Shown piece after piece: positions 15,915 through 23,179 of a stretch of 37,061 nt of DNA. Where the stretch lies: positions 1 to 37,061 of the forward strand of contig NZ_AWZU01000060.1 in NCBI RefSeq assembly GCF_000472385.1, in the 5' to 3' direction. Below the pieces are notes generated by a model, which was not told the DNA's origin, did no database searches, and was given only the letters and a program-made list of their open reading frames with translations. Each line of letters begins with the position of its first letter. Position 1 is the stretch's first letter. A program made the position numbers and the translations under genes. Source of the stretch: Bradyrhizobium sp. ARR65 (lineage in GTDB: Bacteria; Pseudomonadota; Alphaproteobacteria; Rhizobiales; Xanthobacteraceae).

Positions 15915-16733
15915 ATGTCAGCTTACACCACGATATCTCCCGAAAAATTGGCGCGGCTGATCGGCACGCCGAACAGTCCTGCCGTGATCGATGTCCGCAC
16001 CGAGGACGACTTCGCTGCCGACCCGCGGCTGATACCCGGCGCGCTTCGGCGCAAGGCGGAAGCCGTTCGCGACTGGGGCAAAGAGTTTGCCGGTCGCCCC
16101 GTGATCGTCACGTGCCTGCGGGGCGAGAAGCTCGCGCAGGGCACGGCCGCCTGGCTGAGACACCTGGAGGTGCGCGCCGAAACGCTCGACGGCGGCTTTC
16201 AAGGCTGGAAAGCGGCAAAGCTTCCCCTCGTCCCGCTGGCCAAACTACCGCCACGCGACGCGGAAGGACGCACCGTCTGGGTCACGCGCGCGCGGCCGAA
16301 GATCGACCGCATCGCCTGCCCCTGGCTGATCCGCAGGTTCGTCGATCCGCGGGCGGTGTTCCTGTTCGTCGCCCCCGCTGAGGTCGTCGGCGTCGGCGAG
16401 CGATACGATGCCGCACCGTTCGACATCGAAAACGTGTTCTGGAGCCATCGCGGCGAGCGCTGCACCTTCGATGTGATGGTCGAGGAATTCGGCCTCACCA
16501 GCCCGCCCCTTCTGCGCCTCGCGACCATGGTGCGCGGCGCAGATACCGCAAGGCTCGATCTCTGCCCCGAAGCGCCGGGCCTGCTCGCGGCCTCACTCGG
16601 ACTGTCGCGCATGTACGACGACGATCTCAAGCAGCTCGAGGCCGGGATCGTGCTTTACGATGCATTCTATCGCTGGTGCCGCGATGCGACCGACGAGACG
16701 CATAATTGGCCCACCAACAAGGTGAAGCCGTAG
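15915..16733 (+). CDS. Rhodanese-ChrB fusion (chromate resistance domain protein)
   Basis: A 272-residue two-domain protein. Residues 1-105 form a rhodanese fold with VIDVRTEDDF and the active-site loop VTCLRGEK (Cys67), which would carry a persulfide. Residues 120-265 form a ChrB C-terminal domain: WVTRARPKIDRIACPWLIRRF with Cys135, HRGERCTFDVMVEEF and VRGADTARLDL. ChrB-domain proteins are associated with chromate sensing or reduction, but this one has no N-terminal ChrB DNA-binding part and no chrA exporter beside it. Start ATG 15915 is preceded by GAGGACG; a start at 15870 would add 15 residues. The physiological role is uncertain and may be redox or sulfur chemistry. Confidence 0.88.
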   Translation: MSAYTTISPEKLARLIGTPNSPAVIDVRTEDDFAADPRLIPGALRRKAEAVRDWGKEFAGRPVIVTCLRGEKLAQGTAAWLRHLEVRAETLDGGFQGWKAAKLPLVPLAKLPPRDAEGRTVWVTRARPKIDRIACPWLIRRFVDPRAVFLFVAPAEVVGVGERYDAAPFDIENVFWSHRGERCTFDVMVEEFGLTSPPLLRLATMVRGADTARLDLCPEAPGLLAASLGLSRMYDDDLKQLEAGIVLYDAFYRWCRDATDETHNWPTNKVKP

Positions 16734-17091
16734 CGGGCGTGAACCTGGAGTAAGGCAGAGAGGCTGACGCCGATCACGGCGTCGGCCTCGAACCGTTGCT
16801 CGCACGCATCACGGTCGTGATCAAAAATCGCGTCATGCGGCTGTTAGTTTTTGATGGCAATCAATCGCGGACTATTGTCCAGTCATCGCTCGTATCGGTG
16901 CTAGTGTTCGCCAAAGACCTCAGGCTCCGGCCGGAGAGAGACAACTAAGCCTGTCGACCTTGCTCGGCAGACCCAAGCGGTCATACCCTATTCCGCAGGT
17001 TCCCCGCGAATTGGTCGCGTAAGTACCCAGCGTTGGTCGCATTGCTGCCGTAACCCACTGGAATGATGATCGGAAATACAGGGGTACCAAG
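16734..17091. other. Non-coding gap before a small hypothetical gene
   Basis: About 360 nt. I see no gene or RNA. It includes two imperfect repeats of a GATCAAAAATCGCG/TTTTTGATGGCAATC kind around 16819-16866 without clear meaning. A promoter for the small gene at 17092 may lie near its right end. Confidence 0.4.
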
Positions 17092-17313
17092 ATGCCATAC
17101 ACTGTTGTTTTCAGCGCGATGGACAACGGCGATGCGTCGGCCACCGATGCGACCACAGCAAAGGAGGCGCTCGCGATCATCGATGCGCTCCAACGAAGTC
17201 ACGAGGAGATCATCTTCATAAGGTCACCTCACGAAGGCGAGATCGGAGTCGAGATGCTTCGGGTCCTGGCGAAGGAAGAAGAAGAGGAACTGCCCATGGC
17301 CATGGGCCAATAA
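17092..17313 (+). CDS. Small acidic hypothetical protein (73 aa)
   Basis: A 73-residue protein with a strand-helix-strand-helix look: PYTVVFSAMDNGDA, a helix with AKEALAIIDALQRSHEEI, the strand IIFIRSPHEGEIG, and a closing acidic helix with EEEEEL. No membrane segment or known motif is seen; proteins of this pattern occur in Bradyrhizobium as hypothetical. CAGGGG lies about ten nt before ATG 17092. A strong hairpin at 17377-17413 probably ends its transcript. Confidence 0.6.
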   Translation: MPYTVVFSAMDNGDASATDATTAKEALAIIDALQRSHEEIIFIRSPHEGEIGVEMLRVLAKEEEEELPMAMGQ

Positions 17314-17376
17314 TCGACGCAATCGCAGAAATTGGGCGTATGAAGTATGGCGGATGTACCCAGCTTCATGCGTTCT

Positions 17377-17413
17377 GAATAAGCCCCCGGAAGAGAGGTT
17401 CGGGGGCTTATTC
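17377..17413 (+). terminator. Strong hairpin, probable bidirectional terminator
   Basis: GAATAAGCCCCCG (17377-17389) pairs perfectly with CGGGGGCTTATTC (17401-17413) across an 11-nt loop. The AT-rich base of the stem supplies the U-rich end on either strand. It separates a plus-strand gene (17092-17313) from a minus-strand one (17578-17742). Confidence 0.7.
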
Positions 17414-17577
17414 ATTTGGCCGGGTTGCATGTGGCCGAGGCGACCGCGCGAACACGCCGAATTGGCCTGAGCCGGTCTCGTCCTCTCGCCAGACGAGCCG
17501 CGCGAAGGCGTGATCGGGGTCGCAATCGCGCGCTCCAATCGCGCTGAGGCAATCGAGGTGCGGCGAGAGACGATCAC

Positions 17578-17742
17578 CTAGTGCACCGTCCCCCAGTCCG
17601 GTGGAGGAAGGTTCGTCAGATCGTAAAGATATTGCAGCTCGGCTTCGAGGCGCTCGTTGAGCAATAGCAGCGCCTTCAACGCGCCGTGAACATCGCCGCT
17701 GCATTCCTCAATGAGATGGTTGATCAAGTCGTTGATTGACAT
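17578..17742 (-). CDS. Small hypothetical protein (54 aa)
   Basis: A 54-residue protein starting MSINDLINHLIEEC, mostly one long helix rich in Leu and Glu (GALKALLLLNERLEAELQYLYDL) and a proline-rich tail; a small helical dimer is possible. ATG 17742 is chosen because the preceding in-frame start at 17772 adds ten residues of no particular character. No family is recognised, and overlapping frames on both strands are open, so confidence is moderate. Confidence 0.5.
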   Translation of the reverse strand: MSINDLINHLIEECSGDVHGALKALLLLNERLEAELQYLYDLTNLPPPDWGTVH

Positions 17743-17854
17743 CGTTGCCCCCATGCGCGCGGTCACACTCATCGCTGCCGTCTGAGGCGAAACTGAGCCT
17801 AGTCCCCAGAATCCACAGTGGGATCCACCGTGAGCGGCTTAAGGCTCGCAAACT

Positions 17855-17894
17855 GAGATCATGATCCGATTAGACGGAATCGGATCATGATCTC
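17855..17894. repeat. Perfect palindrome, module A (copy 1)
   Basis: GAGATCATGATCCGATT (17855-17871) and its exact reverse complement (17878-17894) surround a 6-nt loop AGACGG. A near-identical element is at 19411-19446. In both places it stands directly before module B, the GAGCATGATC...GATCATGCTC palindrome. Confidence 0.9.
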
Positions 17895-17906
17895 ATCTCT
17901 CCGTTT

Positions 17907-17956
17907 GAGCATGATCTTTTCGGAAAACCGGTTTCCACTTTTCCCGGATCATGCTC
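17907..17956. repeat. Dispersed Bradyrhizobium-type palindrome, copy 2 (module B)
   Basis: GAGCATGATCTTTTCGG ... CCGGATCATGCTC with the inner AAAACCGGTTTCC segment; nearly identical to the copy at 4126-4174. It lies 12 nt after module A. Confidence 0.9.
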
Positions 17957-18117
17957 TAGAGGCATCGTCAGCAGCCGCTCGGATGTCCCGACCTGGGCTT
18001 CGAGCATGATGCCGCGCTGCCGCAAGAGCGACAAAAAACCTCCGCCTGTTGTAGATTGGTGACGCCTCTCCCGCGGCTCGCAAGGTTATGCTGCATTCCG
18101 GCTGGGGGGCCGTAACG

Positions 18118-18309
18118 ATGTTCGATGTCTATCTAAACCACAGGCGTGATCTGCTCGTCGTGCGCAAGGGTTTCCCAATACCGCGTAGCGACGCGGCAAG
18201 CAGATGGCGCAAGAAGAAAAGAGTCGTCAGCGTCAGCGAGGAGATTAGTCGAGCCGTCCAAAGGCAAGGCTATTACTTACGCAAGTTGAGTACCAAGCAC
18301 ATGCGTTAG
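18118..18309 (+). CDS. Small basic hypothetical protein (63 aa)
   Basis: A 63-residue strongly basic protein starting MFDVYLNHRRDLLVV and containing WRKKKRVVSVSEEI; it has no cysteine or membrane segment, and nucleic-acid contact is possible but unproven. ATG 18118 is chosen over an upstream in-frame start at 18088. It lies alone between repeats and the convergent CDF exporter gene. I recall similar short proteins from Bradyrhizobium but no function. Confidence 0.5.
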   Translation: MFDVYLNHRRDLLVVRKGFPIPRSDAASRWRKKKRVVSVSEEISRAVQRQGYYLRKLSTKHMR

Positions 18310-18402
18310 GCTGCTTGCGGATCGTTCCCTGCGGCTGCGCCGACATCCGATCCCGATCGACGATCGTGGATGCTGCACAACTCGGCTTGCCTCCGTCACG
18401 CC

Positions 18403-19332
18403 CTACACCGCGTCCGCCGACGCCAGCCGGCAGGCCTCGCGGCTGGTCTCGACCTGCAAGGTGGCGTGGTGAATGTTGAAGCGACGCGACAGCCCGTCGC
18501 AGACCTTGTGCAGGAACGTATCGTCGGAGCCGCAGGGGCGGACGAGGTGCGCGGTCAGCGCGGTCTCGTTGGTGCTCATGGCCCAGATGTGCAGGTCGTG
18601 CACGTCGGCAACCCCATCCAATCCGGCGAGATAATCTCTGACGTCGGCATATTCGATGCTCCTCGGCACAGCGTCGAGCGCAAGATTGACGCTGTCCCGC
18701 GCCAGCCCCCAACCGGTCGCAAGCACCACCGCCGCAACGATGAGGCTGGTGGCGGGATCAACCCATAGCCAGCCCGTCAGCGTGATCACCAGGGCTGCAA
18801 CCACGACGCCGAAGGACACGAGGGCGTCCGCCGCCATGTGCAGAAAGGCGCCGCGGATGTTGAGGTCGCTGGCGCGGCCGCGCACGAACAAGAGCGCGGT
18901 AGCCCCATTGACGAGAATGCCGAGGGCTGCGACCCAAATCACGGTCGGGCCGGCAACGGCCGCGGGGAAACGAAAACGGTCGATGGCTTCCACCACGATG
19001 CCGCCGACCGCGAACAACAGCAGGGCCGCGTTGACCAACGCGGCGAGAATTGATGCCCGCCGGTAGCCATAGGTATGCAGCTCGGTGGGCCGCTGGCTCG
19101 AGAGCCAGGCCGCGCCCCACGCCAAGAGCAGCGCGACGACGTCGGACAGATTGTGCAGAGCATCCGAAATCAGCGCCAGCGAATTGGCGAGATAGCCAAA
19201 GACCAGCTCCGCGATCACGAAGGCCGAATTGAGCGTCACGCCGACGGCGAAAGCGAAGCCAAAGCTTCGCGGCGCGTCGCTATGGCGCACATGGCCGTGA
19301 GAGTGGTCGTGGACGTGATCGTGAACATGCAT
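18403..19332 (-). CDS. CDF family divalent metal cation exporter
   Basis: A 309-residue cation diffusion facilitator of the inner membrane that exports Zn2+/Co2+/Cd2+ in exchange for protons. The N-terminus is histidine-rich (MHVHDHVHDHSHGHVRH), followed by six hydrophobic segments with the metal-site motifs DALHNLSD (segment 2) and HMAADALVSFG (segment 5), and a cytoplasmic C-terminal domain with VHDLHIWAMS, resembling CzcD/ZitB. ATG 19332 starts at the His-rich tail; an in-frame TTG at 19371 would add 13 residues. A perfect 13-bp inverted repeat covers 19334-19383, just before the ATG, and may control it. Confidence 0.93.
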   Translation of the reverse strand: MHVHDHVHDHSHGHVRHSDAPRSFGFAFAVGVTLNSAFVIAELVFGYLANSLALISDALHNLSDVVALLLAWGAAWLSSQRPTELHTYGYRRASILAALVNAALLLFAVGGIVVEAIDRFRFPAAVAGPTVIWVAALGILVNGATALLFVRGRASDLNIRGAFLHMAADALVSFGVVVAALVITLTGWLWVDPATSLIVAAVVLATGWGLARDSVNLALDAVPRSIEYADVRDYLAGLDGVADVHDLHIWAMSTNETALTAHLVRPCGSDDTFLHKVCDGLSRRFNIHHATLQVETSREACRLASADAV

Positions 19333-19333
19333 T

Positions 19334-19383
19334 GGGCTATAACCCTCGTCCGCTCGAAGCGATCGCAGCAAGGGTTATAGCCC
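19334..19383 (-). promoter_or_regulatory. 13-bp perfect inverted repeat at the CDF exporter start
   Basis: GGGCTATAACCCT (19334-19346) and AGGGTTATAGCCC (19371-19383) are exact inverted repeats with a 24-nt spacer. The gene-proximal arm ends one nt before the ATG. Each arm contains CTATAA, like a -10 element. It could be a metal-regulator operator, a pair of -10-like boxes, or an mRNA hairpin masking the translation start. Confidence 0.5.
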
Positions 19384-19410
19384 GCGCAGAATCGAATACT
19401 ATTACAGCCA

Positions 19411-19446
19411 GATCATGATCCGATTGGACGGAATCGGATCATGATT
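19411..19446. repeat. Palindrome, module A (copy 2)
   Basis: GATCATGATCCGATT (19411-19425), a short loop, and AATCGGATCATGAT (from 19432). It matches 17855-17894 and is followed by module B here too. Confidence 0.85.
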
Positions 19447-19460
19447 TCATCTCGCTATTT

Positions 19461-19558
19461 GAGCAGGATCTCCGCGCAAACGCTTCGCGTTTGTTGGACA
19501 AGGAAAAACCGGCTTCCGCTTTTGCGCTGACGCGGCCCCCCGAGTCCGGACCATGCTC
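19461..19558. repeat. Dispersed palindrome, copy 3, with inner hairpin (module B variant)
   Basis: Begins GAGCAGGATC and ends CCGGACCATGCTC, like the other copies, but is ~98 nt rather than ~50. The extra segment includes CAAACGC-TTC-GCGTTTG, a second hairpin, near 19478-19494. Its end touches the parC stop codon (19560-19558), so it forms the 3' end of the parC transcript. Confidence 0.8.
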
Positions 19559-21813
19559 TATTCGATGCTTTTGCCGAACCGGTTCGACTTCGGCAGCCCA
19601 TGCGCAAGGCGGCCGGCATCGGCGCGGTTTCCGCGCCAATCGGCCAGTTCCTTCATGCCCATGCCCTGGTCGCGACCGGCGGAATCCTTCCAGGTCAGCC
19701 CGGTCTTGGAATCGAACACGGTCACGTCCGACAGCGAGGCGCTGGTGTATTTCTGCAGGCGCACGCCGCGACCGCGCGCCATTTCCGGCACCTGATCGAT
19801 CGGGAAGATCACCATCTTGTGGTTGGTGCCGATCACCGCGACCATGTCGCCGGCCACGGTCGCGATCGCCCGGGCCTCGTTCGGCATCTCGACATTGAGC
19901 ACCTGCTTGCCCTTGCGGGTGGTGCCGACACAGTCTTCCTCCTTGACGATGAAGCCCTGCCCTTCCGAGCTTGCGACCAGGAACTTGCGCTCGCCCTTGT
20001 GGACGAACAGGGAGACGATCGCCGCATCCTGTTCCATGTCGACGAACATCCGGATCGGCTCGCCATGGCCGCGGCCGCCTGGCAATTTTGCGACATCGAG
20101 CGAATAGAATTTTCCGTTGGTGGCGAACAGCAAAAGCTTCGACGTCGTTTCGGCAAAGAAGGCATGATCGAGCTTGTCGTCGGTCTTGAAAGCAAGGCCG
20201 GAGAGATCCTCGATATGGCCCTTCAGCGTACGCACCCAGCCCTTCTCGGAAACCACCACCGTCACCGGCTCGCGTTCGACGAAGGCTTCCTCGATCGCGG
20301 CGAGATCGTGCTCGGGCGCGTCGGCGAACTGGGTGCGGCGCTTGCCGAGCGGCGTCTTCGGCCCGAACATCTCGCGCACCTTCTTCACTTGCTCGCCGAC
20401 CTTGGACCATTGCGCCGCTTCCGAGCCGAGCAGCGCCTCGATCTCCTTCAGCTCCTTGCGGAGGTTCTTGTCCTCGGTGCGGATCTCCATTTCCTCGAGC
20501 TTGCGCAAGGACCGCAGGCGCATGTTGAGGATGGCATCGGCCTGGACTTCGGTGAGCTTGAAGGTCTTCATCAACACCGGCTTCGGCTCGTCCTCGGTGC
20601 GGATGATCTTGATCACCTTGTCGATGTTCAGATAGGCGATCAGATAGCCGGCGAGAATCTCCAACCGGTTCTCGATCTGCCCTTTGCGGTAGTTGGTACG
20701 ACGGACCAGCACGTCGCGCAGATGGTCGAGCCATTCGCGCAGGGCTTCCGCGAGCCCCAGCACCTTCGGCACCCGGCCACCCTTCACCAGCACGTTGAGG
20801 TTCAACGGAATGCGGCTTTCCAGCTCGGTGAGCCGGAACAGCGATTCCATGAGAAGCTCCGGATCGACCGTGCGCGACTTCGGCTCTATCACGAGCCGAA
20901 CTTCCGCGGCCGATTCATCGCGGACGTCGCCGACCAGCGGCAGTTTCTTGTCGTTCAGGAGCTCGGCGATCTTCTCGACCAGCCGCGACTTCTGCACCAG
21001 CCAGGGGATCTCGGTGATAACGATCTGCCAGGTGCCGCGGGCGCCCTCCTCCTGCACCCATTTGGCGCGGGTGCGGAACGAGCCGCGGCCGGTCGTATAG
21101 GCCTCAGCGATCGCCTCCTTGGAATCGACGATGATGCCGCCGGTCGGGAAATCCGGCCCCTTCACCCAGCGCAGCAGCGCGCGCGATTTGGCGGTCGGTT
21201 TTTCGATCAGGTGCAAGGCGGCGTCGCACAGCTCGGCGGCATTGTGCGGCGGAATCGCCGTCGCCATGCCCACCGCGATGCCTTGCGCGCCGTTCGCGAG
21301 CAGGTTGGGAAAGCCGCCCGGCAGAACCACGGGCTCTTTGGACTGGCCGTCGTAGTTGGGGCGGAAATCGACAGCCTCTTCATCGATGCCGTCGAGGAGA
21401 AGCTGCGCGACTTCCGTCATGCGCGCTTCGGTATAACGATAGGCGGCGGCGTTGTCGCCGTCGATGTTGCCGAAATTGCCCTGGCCGTCGACCAGCGGAT
21501 AGCGCGCGGCGAAATCCTGGGCGAGGCGGACCATCGCATCGTAGATCGCCTGATCGCCGTGCGGATGGAACGAGCCCATCACGTCGCCGACGATCTTGGC
21601 CGATTTCTTAAACGCGGCATTCGGATCGAGCCGCAACAGCCGCATGCCGTAGAGGATGCGGCGATGCACCGGCTTCAGCCCGTCGCGGGCGTCCGGCAGC
21701 GCGCGGTGCATGATGGTGGACAATGCGTAGGAGAGATAGCGCTCTTCCAGCGCCTCACGCAGCGCGATCTCGTCGACCCTGGAGGGCTCGGGCGGAGTCA
21801 GTGGTTTGCCCAT
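19558..21813 (-). CDS. parC: DNA topoisomerase IV subunit A
   Basis: ParC (751 residues) is the DNA-breaking subunit of topoisomerase IV, which with ParE unlinks daughter chromosomes. The N-terminal breakage-reunion domain shows ALPDARDGLKPVHRRILYGM, SFHPHGDQAIYDAMVRLAQ, and the catalytic tyrosine Tyr127 in AAYRYTEARM. A coiled-coil follows (about 340-480), and then the C-terminal beta-pinwheel (about 500-740). At the quinolone-contact position equal to E. coli ParC Ser80 there is Gln88, with Asp92 in place of Glu84. Length is normal. parE is not in the window. The stop overlaps a dispersed palindrome. Confidence 0.97.
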   Translation of the reverse strand: MGKPLTPPEPSRVDEIALREALEERYLSYALSTIMHRALPDARDGLKPVHRRILYGMRLLRLDPNAAFKKSAKIVGDVMGSFHPHGDQAIYDAMVRLAQDFAARYPLVDGQGNFGNIDGDNAAAYRYTEARMTEVAQLLLDGIDEEAVDFRPNYDGQSKEPVVLPGGFPNLLANGAQGIAVGMATAIPPHNAAELCDAALHLIEKPTAKSRALLRWVKGPDFPTGGIIVDSKEAIAEAYTTGRGSFRTRAKWVQEEGARGTWQIVITEIPWLVQKSRLVEKIAELLNDKKLPLVGDVRDESAAEVRLVIEPKSRTVDPELLMESLFRLTELESRIPLNLNVLVKGGRVPKVLGLAEALREWLDHLRDVLVRRTNYRKGQIENRLEILAGYLIAYLNIDKVIKIIRTEDEPKPVLMKTFKLTEVQADAILNMRLRSLRKLEEMEIRTEDKNLRKELKEIEALLGSEAAQWSKVGEQVKKVREMFGPKTPLGKRRTQFADAPEHDLAAIEEAFVEREPVTVVVSEKGWVRTLKGHIEDLSGLAFKTDDKLDHAFFAETTSKLLLFATNGKFYSLDVAKLPGGRGHGEPIRMFVDMEQDAAIVSLFVHKGERKFLVASSEGQGFIVKEEDCVGTTRKGKQVLNVEMPNEARAIATVAGDMVAVIGTNHKMVIFPIDQVPEMARGRGVRLQKYTSASLSDVTVFDSKTGLTWKDSAGRDQGMGMKELADWRGNRADAGRLAHGLPKSNRFGKSIE

Positions 21814-22006
21814 AAATCCTTTACTCTCAATCGTTTCGTACCGCTTTTAGGGATCCTGAACGGCGGTGCAAGAGGTGATTCGGCGCAATATAGCAGCCGG
21901 CCGCGACCACCCCAATGCGAAGGCCGGGGACCCGCAGGAGATCGATGGAACCGGCGCGTGTGGTGGCCGGAGCGCCATGCGCGGATGGCCCACGCATGGC
22001 CACGGG

Positions 22007-22381
22007 CTATTTCGGAAACAGCTTGTCGCGGATGTAGCGCGAGGTCGCCGTCAGTCTTATGCCGCGCGGTTTGCGCCATACCGCCTTGTCGATCTCGCGC
22101 TTGTCACCGATCTTCAGTTCGCCCGATGCCTTCCGCGCGATGAAGATCGCATCGCTCATGCGCCCGGAGCTGCGCTTCTTCTTTTTCACTTCCTTCCAAA
22201 GCTTGAGCCGCCCAAGCTTGAGCTTGGGCAGTTCCTCCTTGATCTCACGGCGAAGGCATTGCTTGTCGCTCTCGCTGGCACGCTTGCGGCCGCCGGGAAA
22301 CATCCATCGCCTATCGCGCCGTCGTCTGACGAGAAGGACGCGACCGCGCTTGGAGGCCACCAGCTTTGAGGACTTCGCCAT
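22007..22381 (-). CDS. Nudix hydrolase family protein
   Basis: A 124-residue Nudix protein. The Nudix box runs G-x5-E-x7-REIKEEL (GGRKRASESDKQCLRREI and following, about residues 30-53), with the usual final Gly position replaced by Pro. It probably hydrolyses a nucleoside diphosphate linked to another group, using Mg2+; the substrate is unknown. The protein is very basic (many Lys/Arg), unusual for the family and perhaps suited to an RNA or nucleotide partner. It is upstream of parC on the same strand with a ~190-nt gap. Confidence 0.88.
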   Translation of the reverse strand: MAKSSKLVASKRGRVLLVRRRRDRRWMFPGGRKRASESDKQCLRREIKEELPKLKLGRLKLWKEVKKKKRSSGRMSDAIFIARKASGELKIGDKREIDKAVWRKPRGIRLTATSRYIRDKLFPK

Positions 22382-22524
22382 CTCTGATCGAGAGTAACGC
22401 CCCTAAAAAACACCAAGAAATCACGACAGTTAAGCACGATTGCGGCGATTCGCAATTTACCCGCTCTGATCTGTGGACGGTTGTGGGATTGAGCGGTCCT
22501 CGCCGAGAAGCGGCTGTCCGACGC

Positions 22525-22561
22525 AAAAAACGGCCCCGGACGCGCGGGGTGCGCCGGGGCC
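22525..22561 (-). terminator. Rho-independent terminator on the minus strand
   Basis: GGCCCCGG (22532-22539) pairs with CCGGGGCC (22554-22561), extendable by GCG/CGC with one bulged base. On the minus strand it is followed by six T residues (complement of 22530-22525). It implies a minus-strand transcript arriving from the right, where the only candidate is the small frame ending at 22615. Confidence 0.75.
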
Positions 22562-22614
22562 ATTTAACTGTACTTCCGGAGCGGCGGCGTGCTCCGGAGA
22601 GAGCCAAGCGAATT

Positions 22615-22706
22615 TTAGGCCGTCGCTAGTCCGAGGTAACCACCCGCGGCGATCAGCACGAAGGAGCTGGTGACGGCCGTTACGAAAAAACGCTCTACAA
22701 AATCAT
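22615..22706 (-). pseudogene. Probable small single-pass membrane protein gene with a start-codon frameshift
   Basis: A minus-strand frame reads DFVERFFVTAVTSS then FVLIAAGGYLGLATA and stops at TAA 22617-22615: a charged start, one hydrophobic helix and a short tail, 29 residues. A TAGGAG site and an ATG (22706-22704) stand directly before it, but the ATG is in the wrong frame (ATG ATT TTG TAG). One extra G after the ATG would give a continuous 30-residue protein. A terminator follows ~54 nt after the stop. So it is a small gene either broken by a 1-nt deletion or hit by a sequence error; a coincidence is possible. Confidence 0.45.
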
Positions 22707-22936
22707 GCTCCTACCCGCAACGAAGCCTGCGCCGCCGCCGTGGCCGGGTCTGCATCATATGTTATCCCGCAACATTAAATCTTTCGTGGGTTGTGGGAGA
22801 CGGAATACCAGTCCCCGCGTATATCGCAGCGATGGTGAAGATCGCAGATTAACCAGATCCAAGGGGCGCGCATTCTCAGGCAGGGAACTCCGCCTCCTCG
22901 CACGGCGTTTAACCTGTGCTGAGGGTTTGTGCGGGG

Positions 22937-23155
22937 ATGAAGGACTTTTCGGGCGCCGTTTTTTCTCCTGACGTCATCGAACTCATGACGGCTGCACTGC
23001 GGGCATCCGTTGCGAGCTTGCCGGAACCGGTGAGCTCGACGCATGTGACCTTGCTCGCCGAATCCATTTTGCGCGCGGCCAAGGCTGGCGAGCGCGATGT
23101 TGCCGTGCTGCAGAGACTAGCGCTTCTGGAGTTGCAGCTCGCGCCGCGGTCGTAG
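22937..23155 (+). CDS. Small hypothetical protein (72 aa)
   Basis: A 72-residue protein starting MKDFSGAVFSPDVIELMTAALRA, almost wholly helical, with a conserved-looking PEPVSSTHVTLLAESILRAAKAGERD core. I recall similar small proteins across Bradyrhizobium and related genera, annotated as hypothetical. ATG 22937 is chosen over an upstream in-frame codon at 22916 because the first seven residues look non-coding. It is convergent with the phosphoribosyltransferase gene (24-nt gap). Confidence 0.7.
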   Translation: MKDFSGAVFSPDVIELMTAALRASVASLPEPVSSTHVTLLAESILRAAKAGERDVAVLQRLALLELQLAPRS

Positions 23156-23179
23156 CGTTGCGGCCTCGGGAATGGCCTC

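Larger units (their letters stand above)
17743..18117. other. Intergenic region carrying two palindromic repeats
   Basis: About 375 nt without a gene. It holds the compound repeat 17855-17956 (listed separately) and otherwise shows nothing recognisable. Confidence 0.5.
22382..22936. other. Long intergenic region with a minus-strand terminator and a broken small gene
   Basis: About 555 nt. It contains the terminator 22525-22561 and the putative broken small gene 22615-22706, both listed separately, and an extra CTCCGGAG...CTCCGGAG hairpin at about 22575-22600. The part 22707-22936 shows nothing recognisable. Confidence 0.5.

Noticed and set aside
16920..17202. Minus-strand frames opposite the small gene at 17092
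   Set aside because: The plus-strand protein has better coding character and a ribosome-binding site; the minus frames look like mirrors.
19600..22143. 847-codon plus-strand open frame
   Set aside because: It lies antisense to parC and is a typical GC-driven mirror frame; its residues (Arg/His/Glu-rich) match no family, while the opposite strand encodes all ParC motifs.
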